Part shown: piece after piece, positions 6,557 through 15,908 of the stretch
Layout: every line of letters starts with the position of its first letter
How positions within the stretch are numbered: position 1 is the stretch's first letter
Assembly (NCBI GenBank): GCA_947503035.1
Contig: CANNCD010000001.1
Coordinates: 1,054,001 to 1,118,000, forward strand
Reading direction: 5' to 3'
Origin: an uncultured Halocynthiibacter sp.
GTDB lineage: Bacteria > Pseudomonadota > Alphaproteobacteria > Rhodobacterales > Rhodobacteraceae
Length of the DNA stretch: 64,000 nucleotides
Translations under genes and position numbers: made by a program
The notes under the pieces: generated by a model
Told to the model about the DNA's origin: nothing
The model's input: only the letters and a program-made list of their open reading frames with translations
Databases searched by the model: none

Positions 6557-7855
6557 ATGTTTACGACGTCACATAACACTGCGAAACGCAAATTCCTGTT
6601 CCTTCAGGGGCCGCACGGGCCGTTCTTTGGAAAGCTGGGAACCATGCTGCGCAAGGCAGGTGTTGACGTGTGGCGTGTCGGGTTCAACGCGGGCGATCAA
6701 TTCTTTTGGCCCAGCAACGACACATATATCCCCTTTTTGGCAAGCCACGACGACTGGGACGCGACCCTTACCGAGATTTTCGACGATAAGGGCATCACTG
6801 ATATCGTTCTTTATGGCGACACCCGCCCGATTCACGCCATTGCCGTGAAATTGGCCAAGGCGCGCGGCATCATGGTGCATGTGTTCGAAGAAGGGTATCT
6901 GCGCCCCTATTGGGTCACCTATGAACGCGGCGGCAGCAACGGGAACTCGTCCCTGATGACGCAAACCGTTCCCGATATGCAAGACGCCCTCGCCCATAGC
7001 GACCTTGACGTCCCCGAGGCCCCGACCCATTGGGGCGACACGCGTCAGCATGTCTTTTACGGCGCGCTCTATCATTGGTTCGTGATGTTTAAGAACGGGC
7101 GCTACAACAATTTCCGCCGTCACCGCGAATTGCCGGTCGCGCAGGAATTCGCGCTGTACCTGAAACGCCTGCTGCAAATGCCGCTCCACCGCGTGCAACG
7201 GGCCTCGGCCACGTTGCGGGTGAAAAACGGCGGCTATCCCTATCACCTTGCTCTTTTGCAACTTGAACATGACAGCAGCTTCCAAATGCACAGCCCGTTT
7301 TCGCGGATGTCCGAGTTCCTGAACGTCGTGATCGAAGGCTTTGCCAAGGGCGCGCCGCAACACCACCATCTGGTGTTCAAGGCCCACCCATTGGAAAATG
7401 GTCGCACCCCCATGGGGCGTGAAATTCGCGCCATTGCCGAAAAACATGGAATCGCCGACCGCGTCCATTCGGTGCGTGGCGGCAAACTGGCCCAACTGCT
7501 TGATCACGCCAGAAGCGCGGTGACGGTGAATTCCACCGCCGCCCAACAGGTTCTGTGGCGCGGCTTGCCGCTTAAGGTGTTTGGCGCGGCCGTCTATGAC
7601 AAGCCGGAATTCGTCTCGACCCAATCCCTGCCTGACTTTTTCAAGGCCCCGACACGCCCAGATACCAAGGCGTATCGCGACTATCGTCATTACCTGCTTG
7701 AGACATCGCAGGTCGCCGGCGGGTTCTATTCGGCACAGGGTCGCCGTCAGTTGTTGCGCCAAGTGGTCGATCTGATGTTGGCCCCGCAGGACCCCTATGT
7801 GGCGCTCAAATCCGGAAAAGCGGCCCCACGGCAACAGTTACGCGTCATAAAATAA
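6557..7855 (+). CDS. kpsS: Capsule polysaccharide export/lipid-linker protein KpsS-like (beta-Kdo transferase family)
   Basis: A protein of 432 residues with the Capsule_synth fold. The N-terminal strand LFLQGPHGPFFGKL and the motif VHVFEEGYLRPYWVT are typical of KpsS. KpsS and KpsC build the poly-Kdo linker on lysophosphatidylglycerol, which is the export signal of ABC-dependent (group 2) capsules, at the inner face of the inner membrane. AAAGG precedes the ATG. A short terminator follows the stop. Neighbours are the outer-membrane export lipoprotein and kpsC, but no kpsM/kpsT transporter or kpsE lies in this window. Confidence 0.88.
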   Translation: MFTTSHNTAKRKFLFLQGPHGPFFGKLGTMLRKAGVDVWRVGFNAGDQFFWPSNDTYIPFLASHDDWDATLTEIFDDKGITDIVLYGDTRPIHAIAVKLAKARGIMVHVFEEGYLRPYWVTYERGGSNGNSSLMTQTVPDMQDALAHSDLDVPEAPTHWGDTRQHVFYGALYHWFVMFKNGRYNNFRRHRELPVAQEFALYLKRLLQMPLHRVQRASATLRVKNGGYPYHLALLQLEHDSSFQMHSPFSRMSEFLNVVIEGFAKGAPQHHHLVFKAHPLENGRTPMGREIRAIAEKHGIADRVHSVRGGKLAQLLDHARSAVTVNSTAAQQVLWRGLPLKVFGAAVYDKPEFVSTQSLPDFFKAPTRPDTKAYRDYRHYLLETSQVAGGFYSAQGRRQLLRQVVDLMLAPQDPYVALKSGKAAPRQQLRVIK

Positions 7856-7856
7856 C

Positions 7857-7884
7857 GCCAACGGAAACAATCATTGGCTTTTTT
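7857..7884 (+). terminator. Short intrinsic terminator after kpsS
   Basis: GCCAA (7857-7861) pairs with TTGGC (7874-7878), followed by six T. The stem is only 5 bp with a 12-base loop, so termination is probably partial. Confidence 0.4.
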
Positions 7885-7950
7885 GGCGATTTCTGCATAG
7901 TGTAAACAAAAAAAGAATACCGAGGCAGAAATCAATCAAGGAGCCCAGCA

Positions 7951-9078
7951 GTGAATTTCACGGCTTCCAAACGCACACGACTCGTCGCTCTTGTGGCGAG
8001 TGTCGCAATCGTAGCGGCATGTACTCTTCCACGATCTGGCCCGAATAAGCGCGAGATTTTCGAAGGGTCCGTCCAGAAACAGGGCGACGCTTACGTCGTT
8101 TCCGTCAACGATCGCGTGACACGCGCGACCGCTGTTGCACCCGTCTTTGGGTTCACAGACACATTTGAAAACGCATCCGTCACCGCCGCCGATGTTATTC
8201 GCGCCGGTGATACGCTGGGTCTGACTGTCTGGGAAAACTCAGACGTTCCATTGCTGGGCGCGCCACAAGCCGCGACCGTTCTGGAACAGGTTCAAGTGGA
8301 TGACGCTGGCTTTATCTTTGTGCCCTACGCGGGCCGGATCAAGGCCGCGGGCAACACCCCAGAAAGCCTTCGCCTTGCGATCACGCGCAAACTTGATGCA
8401 CAGACCCCAGATCCCCAAGTCATGGTTCGCCGTCTTGCGGGTGATGGCGCGACTGTTTCCATCGTTGGTAACGTCGGCGCACAGGGTGTCTTCCCGATTG
8501 AACGCCCAACTCGCATGTTGTCCGCAATGCTGGCACAGGCCGGTGGCATTGGAATCGACCCCGAAGTCGCAATGGTCACCATCATCCGTGGCGGCAACCG
8601 CTCCAAGGTTTGGCTACAGGATCTCTATGATGATCCTCGTGCCGATATCGCCTTGCGCGCCAATGACCGTATCTTGGTCGAGGCCGACACACGCACATTT
8701 ACCGCATTGGGAGCCACCGGTTCGCAGACCCGCGTTCCATTTGAAACCCGCACCATTTCCGCCATCGAAGCCCTTGCGACCGTTGGTGGTTTGAACTCGG
8801 CGCTTGCCGATCCAACCGGTGTATTTGTGTTCCGCAATGAGCCCGCGGCCATCGCCAATGTGGTTCTGGGTCGCGACGACCTTCAGGGGGCGCAGCGCAT
8901 GATTTATGTTCTGAACCTGACTGAGCCAAACGGCATGTTCACCGCGCGTGATTTTGCGATCCGCGAAGACGACACGGTATATGTCACCGAGGCGCCGTAT
9001 GTGCAGTGGACCAAAACCCTCTCTGCAATCAGCACCCCTCTTAGCACGGTTGATAGCCTCGCAAGCACCTTTAACTAG
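7951..9078 (+). CDS. Polysaccharide export outer-membrane lipoprotein (Wza/KpsD family)
   Basis: A protein of 375 residues starting with GTG behind AAGGAG. The N-terminus is basic, then hydrophobic, ending in a lipobox VAACT, so the mature protein starts at a lipidated cysteine near residue 24. A Poly_export domain follows (I-RAGDTLGLTVWENSDV near residue 88), then SLBB-type repeats (VSIVGNVGAQGVFPI, and a second around VPFETRTISAIEAL). Such proteins form the outer-membrane channel for capsule export. It lies between kpsS and kpsC, 9 bases before kpsC, and so probably serves the same capsule. Confidence 0.9.
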   Translation: MNFTASKRTRLVALVASVAIVAACTLPRSGPNKREIFEGSVQKQGDAYVVSVNDRVTRATAVAPVFGFTDTFENASVTAADVIRAGDTLGLTVWENSDVPLLGAPQAATVLEQVQVDDAGFIFVPYAGRIKAAGNTPESLRLAITRKLDAQTPDPQVMVRRLAGDGATVSIVGNVGAQGVFPIERPTRMLSAMLAQAGGIGIDPEVAMVTIIRGGNRSKVWLQDLYDDPRADIALRANDRILVEADTRTFTALGATGSQTRVPFETRTISAIEALATVGGLNSALADPTGVFVFRNEPAAIANVVLGRDDLQGAQRMIYVLNLTEPNGMFTARDFAIREDDTVYVTEAPYVQWTKTLSAISTPLSTVDSLASTFN

Positions 9079-9087
9079 GTCGCAAAC

Positions 9088-11160
9088 GTGGGCGTAGATA
9101 TTTCTCCCGAACTCACCGCCGAGGCATCGTCTCGGCGGCTTTTTGTTTACAACGGCGGGTTTATTGGCCCGTCGGCGCAGGCACGGCGCATTCGGCGCAT
9201 CCTGTCGCTTGCGGGGTTTCCTGTGGCGCTTGGCCTGCCGAAACCCGACCATGGTGATACGGTGGGTGTCTGGGGCCACAGCCCCACCGCGCACCGTGGC
9301 GAGGCCATCGCTGAAAAACACGAAACCCCGATTGTACGCGTCGAAGATGCCCTCTTGCGTTCGGTCCACCCCGGCCGCGACGGCAGCGCCCCGCTTGGCC
9401 TTATGGTGGACACACGCGGTGCGCATTTTGATCCAACCCAGCCCAGCGACCTTGAGACACTGCTCGCGACCCATCCTCTTGATGATACGCGGTTATTGAA
9501 CCGCGCGCGGGATGCAGCGGCGGAATTGAAACGGCTGCATCTGTCGAAATACAACGCCTTTGATCCGAACGTTCCGCCCCCCAAGCCGGGCTATGTCTTG
9601 GTCATCGATCAGACACGCGGCGATGCCTCGGTCACCCAAAGCGGCGCGGATCAGGCGACATTTTACGAAATGCTCGTCTTCGCCCAAGAAGAACACCCCG
9701 GTGCGCGCGTGATCATCAAAACCCACCCCGAAACGGCGGGTGGCCATCGCGGTGGATACTTTACCAAGGACGACGAGACCCAGCGCGTCAAACTGCTGTC
9801 TGACCCCGTCTCGCCTTGGGCGTTGTTCGAAGGGGCATTGGGGGTCTACACCGTTTCGTCGGGCCTTGGGTTCGAGGCGATTTATGCCGGCCACAAACCC
9901 CGCGTCTTTGGCAAACCGTTCTATGCGGGCTGGGGTCTGACCACCGATGAATTTCCGGTCCAACGACGTCAACGCATCCTGACCAAGGCACAATTGTTCG
10001 CTGCGGCCATGATCCTTTATCCGAAATGGTACGACCCGTTTCGCGACGAGCTGTGCGAACTGGAACGTGTGATCGATGTCCTGTCCGCCGAGGCCCGCGC
10101 ATGGCGCGACGACCACCGTGGATATGTCGCGCGGCATATGCGGCTGTGGAAACGCGCCCCGTTGCAGAAATTCTATGGCGGCGAGAAAAAGCTGATCTTT
10201 GCGGATGAAAACACCATCGAGACGGCGAACGAACACAAGCGCGATATCATCGTTTGGGCCGGTAAATCCGACCCCAAGACCGAGGCTACCGCCCTTGCCA
10301 CCAGCACCCCCATGGCCCGTATCGAGGACGGGTTTATCCGGTCGCGCGGGCTTGGTGCGGCGCTGACCCCGCCCATGTCCTTGGTCAAAGACGACCTTGG
10401 CATCTACTACGATCCGACCCGTCCGAGCCGCCTTGAACAGTATATTTTGGCCGCGCCGAACCTACCCGCCGGTGCCCTTTACCGCGCGGAACATCTGATC
10501 ACGCGGTTGATGGAAAACGGCGCGAGCAAATACAATCTGGTCGGCGACGCCCTGCCCGATTTACCCGACGGCGAACGGCTTTTGGTGCCTGGTCAGGTCC
10601 AAGACGACGCCTCGATCCGCCTTGGCACGGGGGCGATCAACACCAACCTTGGCCTGCTTCAGGACGCGCGCGACCGCTTCCCTGAGGCCGTGATCCTCTA
10701 TAAACCGCATCCAGATGTGGAATCCGGCCTGCGAGACGGCAAAATCCCAACGGAAACCGCGTCGAAATACGCCGACGTGGTGCTGGACAACATAAGCGCC
10801 ACCGACATCCTGCCCCATGTGTCGGGCGTGATGACCATGACCTCGACCCTTGGCTTCGAAGCCCTGCTGCGCGGCATTCCCGTCGCCTGTTTGGGCGCGC
10901 CGTTCTATGCGGGCTGGGGCCTTACCACCGATCTCGGTGACGTGCCTGCGCGACGCGGCATTGACGTGACGCTGGCCCAGTTGGTCCATGCGGTTCTGAT
11001 TGATTATCCACGGTATTTTGACCCCGTGACCGGTCGTCCCGCCCCCGTTGAGGTGGTTCTGGATCGGATTGAAACGGGCAAAACGGGGCGGCAACCTGCG
11101 CTGCGCGCGCTGTCCAAGCTTCAGGGATTATTCGCGAGCTATGCCCACATGTGGCGTTAA
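9088..11160 (+). CDS. kpsC: Capsule polysaccharide linker enzyme KpsC (beta-Kdo transferase)
   Basis: A protein of 690 residues from a GTG start nine bases after the preceding gene. Two homologous Capsule_synth halves are evident. Motifs repeated in each half are an ARxEDGFIRS/IVRVEDALLRS element, a DDLGIYYDPTRPSRLE-like element and a LGFEALLRGxPVACLGAPFYAGWGLTTD-like element. KpsC is a dual-domain transferase adding alternating Kdo residues to the lipid acceptor. Its stop overlaps the ribD stop by four bases on the opposite strand. Confidence 0.92.
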   Translation: MGVDISPELTAEASSRRLFVYNGGFIGPSAQARRIRRILSLAGFPVALGLPKPDHGDTVGVWGHSPTAHRGEAIAEKHETPIVRVEDALLRSVHPGRDGSAPLGLMVDTRGAHFDPTQPSDLETLLATHPLDDTRLLNRARDAAAELKRLHLSKYNAFDPNVPPPKPGYVLVIDQTRGDASVTQSGADQATFYEMLVFAQEEHPGARVIIKTHPETAGGHRGGYFTKDDETQRVKLLSDPVSPWALFEGALGVYTVSSGLGFEAIYAGHKPRVFGKPFYAGWGLTTDEFPVQRRQRILTKAQLFAAAMILYPKWYDPFRDELCELERVIDVLSAEARAWRDDHRGYVARHMRLWKRAPLQKFYGGEKKLIFADENTIETANEHKRDIIVWAGKSDPKTEATALATSTPMARIEDGFIRSRGLGAALTPPMSLVKDDLGIYYDPTRPSRLEQYILAAPNLPAGALYRAEHLITRLMENGASKYNLVGDALPDLPDGERLLVPGQVQDDASIRLGTGAINTNLGLLQDARDRFPEAVILYKPHPDVESGLRDGKIPTETASKYADVVLDNISATDILPHVSGVMTMTSTLGFEALLRGIPVACLGAPFYAGWGLTTDLGDVPARRGIDVTLAQLVHAVLIDYPRYFDPVTGRPAPVEVVLDRIETGKTGRQPALRALSKLQGLFASYAHMWR

Positions 11161-12251
11161 ACGCGCCGCCAGCGGTGCATGATATCACCACCAAGCGCGC
11201 GCACCTCGACACGTTCAAAACGGGGCGCGTCGGTCAAACGGGCCACGCCCATCGGGCCAAGCCCCGCCTGCCCCTCGGCGCCGATTGCGACACCTGCGTT
11301 CATCACGACGATCTCATCGACCAAGCCATGGGACAGTAGTGACGCCGCCAATTGCCCGCCGCCCTCGCAGAACACGCGGGTCAATCCGGCCTCGGCCATG
11401 TGCGCCATCATATCCACGGGATCAATCGCGCCCTGACGTTCGCGGGCCGCGAAACACCGTGCCCCGATCCCATCCCATGCCGCCGTCATCATGTCGGGCG
11501 CCGACGTGCCATGGACAAGCCAGAGCGGCACGTCCTTGGCCGACGCGGCCAATTTCGATGCCAGTGGAATATCCAGATTGCGTGATGCAACCACGCGCAC
11601 CGGCTGGGGCACATCGCCGAAATCGCGAACATTCAACGTGGGGTCGTCCGCACGTGCGGTACCAGCGCCAACCAAAATCGCATCGTGGCGCATCCGCATC
11701 GCATGGACGTGACGACGCGCCTCGGGGCCGGTGATCCACTGGCTCTCGCCGGTTTGGGTCGCAATGCGCCCGTCCAAGGTCATCGCCAATTTCAACGTCA
11801 CAAAGGGACGGTTTTCGGCAAGACGGATGAAAAATCCGATATGTGCGGCGCGGGCCTCATCGGCCATACAGCCCACATCAACGGTAATCCCCGCCGCGCG
11901 CAACATGTCATGACCACGGCCGGCGACACGTGGGTCGGTATCCTCAATCGCGGAAACCACACGGGCAACGCCTGCACCAATCAATGCCTCGGCACAGGGG
12001 GGCGTTTTGCCGTGGTGCGAACAGGGTTCAAGCGTCACATAGACCGTCGCGCCGCGCGCCAAATCACCGGCCTGCCGTAACGCCATGACCTCGCCGTGGG
12101 GGCGACCGCCGTCTTGGGTCCAGCCGCGTCCGACAATCCGACCATCGCGCACAATCACACAACCCACCGCAGGGTTCGGCCAGACACGCCCCATTCCGCG
12201 CGCGCCCATCGACAGGGCAAGCGCCATAAACCGGTTATCGATATCAGTCAT
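11157..12251 (-). CDS. ribD: Riboflavin biosynthesis deaminase/reductase RibD
   Basis: A protein of 364 residues with two domains. The N-terminal CMP/dCMP-like deaminase (residues 1-145) carries the zinc site HGEVMAL and PCSHHGKTPPC. The C-terminal reductase (about 150-364) has VTLKLAMTLDGRIA and an NADPH-binding CEGGGQLAASLL segment. It performs the second and third steps of riboflavin synthesis. It is coupled to nrdR by a one-base overlap (TAATG) and is separated from ribE by the plus-strand capsule genes. Confidence 0.95.
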   Translation of the reverse strand: MTDIDNRFMALALSMGARGMGRVWPNPAVGCVIVRDGRIVGRGWTQDGGRPHGEVMALRQAGDLARGATVYVTLEPCSHHGKTPPCAEALIGAGVARVVSAIEDTDPRVAGRGHDMLRAAGITVDVGCMADEARAAHIGFFIRLAENRPFVTLKLAMTLDGRIATQTGESQWITGPEARRHVHAMRMRHDAILVGAGTARADDPTLNVRDFGDVPQPVRVVASRNLDIPLASKLAASAKDVPLWLVHGTSAPDMMTAAWDGIGARCFAARERQGAIDPVDMMAHMAEAGLTRVFCEGGGQLAASLLSHGLVDEIVVMNAGVAIGAEGQAGLGPMGVARLTDAPRFERVEVRALGGDIMHRWRRV

Positions 12252-12718
12252 TAGTCGTCCGTGGGTTCAGGGGGACGCAGTTCGGATACGAATTTATCGA
12301 AATCATCCGCCTGCTGGAAGTTCTTGTAAACACTGGCAAAACGCACATAGGCCACGGTATCGATCCGCGCCAAGGCCTCCATCACGATCTCGCCAATCGT
12401 GCCGGATTTGATGTCGGTGTCACCCATGCTTTCGAGGCGGCGCACGATGCCGGAAATCATCTGCTCCATACGTTCCATTTCAACTGGACGTTTCTGAAGC
12501 GCGATGCGGATGGAGCGTTCAAGCTTGGAACGGTCGAAATCTTCGCGGCGGCCATTGGATTTGATAACGATCAGATCGCGCAGTTGCACCCGTTCATAGG
12601 TCGTAAACCGTCCGCCACAAGACGGGCAGAACCGACGACGCCGAATGGCGACATGGTCTTCTGCTGGACGTGAATCTTTGACCTGAGTGTCGACATTTCC
12701 GCAAAAGGGACAGCGCAT
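12251..12718 (-). CDS. nrdR: Transcriptional repressor NrdR
   Basis: A protein of 155 residues starting MRCPFC. The zinc ribbon is formed by C3/C6 and C31/C34 (CPSC), followed by GGRFTTYER and an ATP-cone ([22 protein letters not shown]). NrdR senses ATP/dATP and represses ribonucleotide reductase genes through paired NrdR boxes. It is the first gene of the nrdR-ribD pair. A good NrdR box and a weaker one sit upstream, overlapping a clear promoter, so it probably represses itself. Confidence 0.96.
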   Translation of the reverse strand: MRCPFCGNVDTQVKDSRPAEDHVAIRRRRFCPSCGGRFTTYERVQLRDLIVIKSNGRREDFDRSKLERSIRIALQKRPVEMERMEQMISGIVRRLESMGDTDIKSGTIGEIVMEALARIDTVAYVRFASVYKNFQQADDFDKFVSELRPPEPTDD

Positions 12719-12745
12719 CGTATCATCCTTGCATAGCCACAAAAG

Positions 12746-12754
12746 TTATCCACA
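12746..12754. promoter_or_regulatory. Consensus DnaA box in the nrdR leader
   Basis: TTATCCACA matches the strict DnaA consensus (9 of 9). It lies just downstream of the -10 element of the nrdR promoter, near the expected transcription start. This position would suit repression or growth coupling by DnaA, but no second strict box is nearby, so the functional claim is inference. Confidence 0.5.
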
Positions 12755-12757
12755 GCC

Positions 12758-12786
12758 ACTATAGGACGCCCGCAGGGTTTTGTGTA
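12758..12786 (-). promoter_or_regulatory. Promoter of nrdR-ribD
   Basis: On the minus strand TACACA (12781-12786) and TATAGT (12758-12763) are separated by 17 bases and match the sigma-70 consensus at 4 and 5 of 6 positions. The promoter lies 40-70 bases upstream of the nrdR start codon and overlaps the weaker NrdR box. Confidence 0.6.
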
Positions 12787-12816
12787 GCCTGAATTTTCGC
12801 ATACAATAGATAGTGT
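12772..12816. promoter_or_regulatory. Pair of NrdR boxes upstream of nrdR
   Basis: ACAATAGATAGTGT (12803-12816) matches the NrdR box consensus ACAATATATAGTGT at 13 of 14 positions. A degenerate copy (12772-12785, 8 of 14) lies 31 bases away centre to centre, the spacing typical of NrdR box pairs. The weak copy overlaps the -35 of the nrdR promoter. The strong copy ends at the yjbQ stop codon. Confidence 0.65.
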
Positions 12817-13223
12817 TAGGACAGATGCGCCAAGACACGTCGTTGGTGCGGGGCCGTGCGATGTTCAAACAGATAGATCCCCTGCCACGTGCCAAGCCCA
12901 AGCCGTCCGTTCACCACCGGAATGGACAGGGACACGGGCATCATCGCCGCCTTGATATGGGCGGGCATGTCGTCGGGCCCCTCATAGGTATGGGTCAGAT
13001 AGGACATGCTTGGGTCGGTCGTCGGCGGCACCAAGCGATGAAAGAAATTGCGCAGATCGGTCTGGACCTCGGGGTCGGCGTTTTCTTGGATCAACAGTGA
13101 ACAGGACGTGTGCTGCACAAACAAGGTCAGCAGCCCGTCGCCCTTGGCCAAAGGCACGACATCGCGGGTAAATTCATAAAGCCCCGCACCGTTGGTTTGA
13201 ATTTCAATCAATGCGTTGCGCAT
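12816..13223 (-). CDS. yjbQ: YjbQ/UPF0047 family protein
   Basis: A protein of 135 residues, close to the normal family length. It has the characteristic LFVQHTSCSLLIQENADPEV segment, a central HLVPPTTDPSMSY-like stretch and the C-terminal strand LGTWQGIYLFEHRTAPHQRR. YjbQ proteins form trimers, and weak thiamine-phosphate-synthase activity has been reported for the family; the true role is uncertain. It lies directly upstream of nrdR on the same strand and downstream of the YbjN-like gene by 12 bases. Confidence 0.92.
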   Translation of the reverse strand: MRNALIEIQTNGAGLYEFTRDVVPLAKGDGLLTLFVQHTSCSLLIQENADPEVQTDLRNFFHRLVPPTTDPSMSYLTHTYEGPDDMPAHIKAAMMPVSLSIPVVNGRLGLGTWQGIYLFEHRTAPHQRRVLAHLS

Positions 13224-13235
13224 CGCGGCCTGCCC

Positions 13236-13703
13236 TTACCAACCGATATGGGACTCAAAATGGCCCAATGCGTCTTCCCATTCTTCAAGAATACCTTTGA
13301 AAACCTCGATGGACAGGCCGCCCTTGGCGTAAACATATTGATCCAAATACGGGTCTTGATCTTCGTCTGCAAAGGCCCGGCCAACCACTTGACGATGGTT
13401 CCATTCGTTCAATGTGGCAAGCGGGATCCCGTTTTCCATATTGAAGCCAGTCGAGAAGTTGAGACTATCGCAGCCCGTGTGGAACGCATTGCAGCCGTAA
13501 AAATAGATGCTGAAATTGGTTCCGCCCGTCGCGCTTCGGATGAGGGGATCGCCCTCAGAGTCTTCTTCTAACAACGCCTTATACCCGTTCGAAGATAGGT
13601 AGTTGACGATGCTTTCAGGCTCTGCGGGATCGATGCTTTGGGCGGTTACGGCCATCGGAGTGGCGATCAAACATGCGGCGGTAAGAAACGAAAGAAACTT
13701 CAT
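13236..13703 (-). CDS. Exported YbjN-domain-like protein
   Basis: A protein of 155 residues. A signal peptide of about 21 residues ends at VTA-Q. The mature part has the YbjN pattern: a helix (ESIVNYLSSNGYKALL), a strand pair with FSIYFYGC, and a C-terminal helix. Two cysteines (YGCNAFHTGC) could form a disulphide in the periplasm. AAAGG precedes the start. The role is unknown. It is followed by yjbQ after 12 bases and preceded by the rpoD terminator. Confidence 0.72.
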   Translation of the reverse strand: MKFLSFLTAACLIATPMAVTAQSIDPAEPESIVNYLSSNGYKALLEEDSEGDPLIRSATGGTNFSIYFYGCNAFHTGCDSLNFSTGFNMENGIPLATLNEWNHRQVVGRAFADEDQDPYLDQYVYAKGGLSIEVFKGILEEWEDALGHFESHIGW

Positions 13704-13781
13704 AAAATGACCTTTGTGTAGACGGAAGGAACACCCACATAATAGTCGGAAAAACTGCGGGTCTCAACGCATGGGGGAAAC

Positions 13782-13804
13782 AAAAAAGGCGCCCGAAGGC
13801 GCCT
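13782..13804 (-). terminator. Intrinsic terminator of rpoD
   Basis: On the minus strand the stem AGGCGCC/GGCGCCT with a 4-base TTCG loop is followed by a run of six T. It begins four bases after the rpoD stop codon. Confidence 0.9.
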
Positions 13805-13808
13805 GATT

Positions 13809-15797
13809 TTATTGGTCCAAGAAGCTGCGCAGTTTACGCGACCGGCTTGGGTGTTTGAGCTTGCGAAGCGCCTTGGCTTCGATCTGGCGAATACGTTCGC
13901 GCGTCACGCTGAACTGTTGGCCAACCTCTTCGAGCGTGTGGTCGGTGTTCATGCCGATGCCAAAACGCATCCGAAGAACCCGTTCTTCGCGTGGCGTAAG
14001 AGACGACAGGACCCGCGTTGTGGTTTCCTTGAGGTTTTCCTGAATCGCGCTATCCAAAGGTAGGATCGCGTTCTTATCCTCAATGAAATCACCAAGTTGG
14101 CTGTCTTCTTCGTCACCGATTGGGGTTTCAAGCGAGATCGGCTCTTTGGCGATTTTCATGACCTTGCGGACTTTTTCCAAAGGCATTTGCAGTTTCGCTG
14201 CCAATTCTTCGGGGGTTGGTTCGCGGCCAATTTCGTGAAGCATCTGACGACCGGTGCGGACCAATTTGTTGATCGTTTCGATCATGTGGACCGGAATACG
14301 GATCGTGCGGGCCTGATCGGCGATGGAACGGGTGATCGCCTGACGGATCCACCACGTCGCATAGGTCGAGAATTTGTAACCGCGACGATATTCGAATTTA
14401 TCCACGGCCTTCATCAGGCCGATGTTGCCTTCTTGAATAAGATCAAGGAATTGCAGGCCACGGTTGGTGTATTTCTTGGCGATGGAAATAACGAGACGAA
14501 GGTTCGCTTCGACCATTTCTTTTTTCGCCTGACGGGCCTCTTTTTCGCCCTTTTGAACCTGCTGCACGATGCGGCGGAATTCGGGGATATCAAGACCGAC
14601 ATAGGTACCGACCTGCGCCATATCGGAACGCAAATCTTCGACCTTATCGGTGGAGCGTTCGATCAACGCCTGCCAACCACGACCAGGTTTCGCGGCCATT
14701 TCGTCAAGCCATGTCGGGTCAAGTTCGCGACCACGGTAGGCCTCGACGAATTCACGACGGTTGATGCGCGCCTGATCCGCCAATTTCACCATCGAGCTGT
14801 CGATCTGCATGATGCGACGGTTGATGCCGTAAAGCTGATCTACAAGGGCCTCGATACGGTTGTTATGAAGGTGAAGTTCGTTCACCAAAACAACGATTTC
14901 CGCGCGAAGTTTTTGATAGGTTTCTTCGGCGTCTTTCGAGAACTCATCGCTTTCGTTTAGGGTCGCGGCAATGCGCAAATCCTGCATTTCAGAAAGCTGT
15001 TCGTAATCGTCCGCGATGCGATCCAATGTTTCCAAAACAGTCGGCTTCAACGCCGCTTCCATGGCCGCGAGGGACATGTTTGCCTGTTCATCTTCGTCGT
15101 CGTCATCATCGTCAGTGGTCAACGGATTGCCATCGGCATCGAGTTCCTGACCGGCGGCTTTCGCGGCGGCAGGTTGACCAGCAACAGGAGCGCCCCCGAC
15201 AACAGGCTCGACCGCTTCGTCTTCGCCCATAGTGTCGCCGAATGTGGTCTCAAGATCGATCACGTCGCGCAAAAGAATGTCTTCGGAGACAAGCTCGTCA
15301 CGCCAAATGGTGATCGCCTGGAATGTCAGCGGGCTCTCGCAGAGACCGGCGATCATGGTGTTGCGGCCAGCCTCGATACGTTTTGCAATCGCGATCTCGC
15401 CTTCGCGAGACAGCAATTCAACGGAACCCATTTCGCGCAGATACATGCGGACGGGGTCGTCGGTGCGATCAAGCTTTTCGGCCTCGGCGCCACCAAGAAC
15501 AACCTCGCGTGGGCCGCCAACGGTGGCAACATCGGTGCCGCCTGCTTTTTCTTCTTCTTCGGCCTCTTCGTCCTCGATGATGTTCACGCCCATTTCGGAC
15601 AACATAGACATCACGTCTTCGATCTGATCGGTGGAAACCTGATCAGGCGGCAAAACTTTGTTCAGCTGGTCGTAAGTGATATAACCCTTGGCGCGCGCCT
15701 CGGCGATCATCTTCTTAACGGCCGTTTGGCTCATATCGAGCATGGGCTCATTTTCTTGATCGTCTTGCTTCCGGTCGTCGGTATCTTTGGCGGCCAT
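13809..15797 (-). CDS. rpoD: RNA polymerase primary sigma factor (sigma-70)
   Basis: A protein of 662 residues. It contains region 1.1 ([19 protein letters not shown]), a long non-conserved insert with an acidic run (about residues 215-240), region 2 with [25 protein letters not shown]-type sequence and [12 protein letters not shown], region 3, and region 4 with the -35-reading helix ([27 protein letters not shown]). AGGAG lies before the ATG. It lies downstream of dnaG, the usual dnaG-rpoD pairing, and ends at a strong terminator. Confidence 0.98.
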   Translation of the reverse strand: MAAKDTDDRKQDDQENEPMLDMSQTAVKKMIAEARAKGYITYDQLNKVLPPDQVSTDQIEDVMSMLSEMGVNIIEDEEAEEEEKAGGTDVATVGGPREVVLGGAEAEKLDRTDDPVRMYLREMGSVELLSREGEIAIAKRIEAGRNTMIAGLCESPLTFQAITIWRDELVSEDILLRDVIDLETTFGDTMGEDEAVEPVVGGAPVAGQPAAAKAAGQELDADGNPLTTDDDDDDEDEQANMSLAAMEAALKPTVLETLDRIADDYEQLSEMQDLRIAATLNESDEFSKDAEETYQKLRAEIVVLVNELHLHNNRIEALVDQLYGINRRIMQIDSSMVKLADQARINRREFVEAYRGRELDPTWLDEMAAKPGRGWQALIERSTDKVEDLRSDMAQVGTYVGLDIPEFRRIVQQVQKGEKEARQAKKEMVEANLRLVISIAKKYTNRGLQFLDLIQEGNIGLMKAVDKFEYRRGYKFSTYATWWIRQAITRSIADQARTIRIPVHMIETINKLVRTGRQMLHEIGREPTPEELAAKLQMPLEKVRKVMKIAKEPISLETPIGDEEDSQLGDFIEDKNAILPLDSAIQENLKETTTRVLSSLTPREERVLRMRFGIGMNTDHTLEEVGQQFSVTRERIRQIEAKALRKLKHPSRSRKLRSFLDQ

Positions 15798-15908
15798 TCA
15801 GAGCTCCTATAGCGCGGTATTGTTTCGCTTCTGACGAATCAACATTGCGAACGGGTGATTCGCAACCCGCATACGTTGTTATTCTTACGTTTTTTTGTCA
15901 AAGCGACC

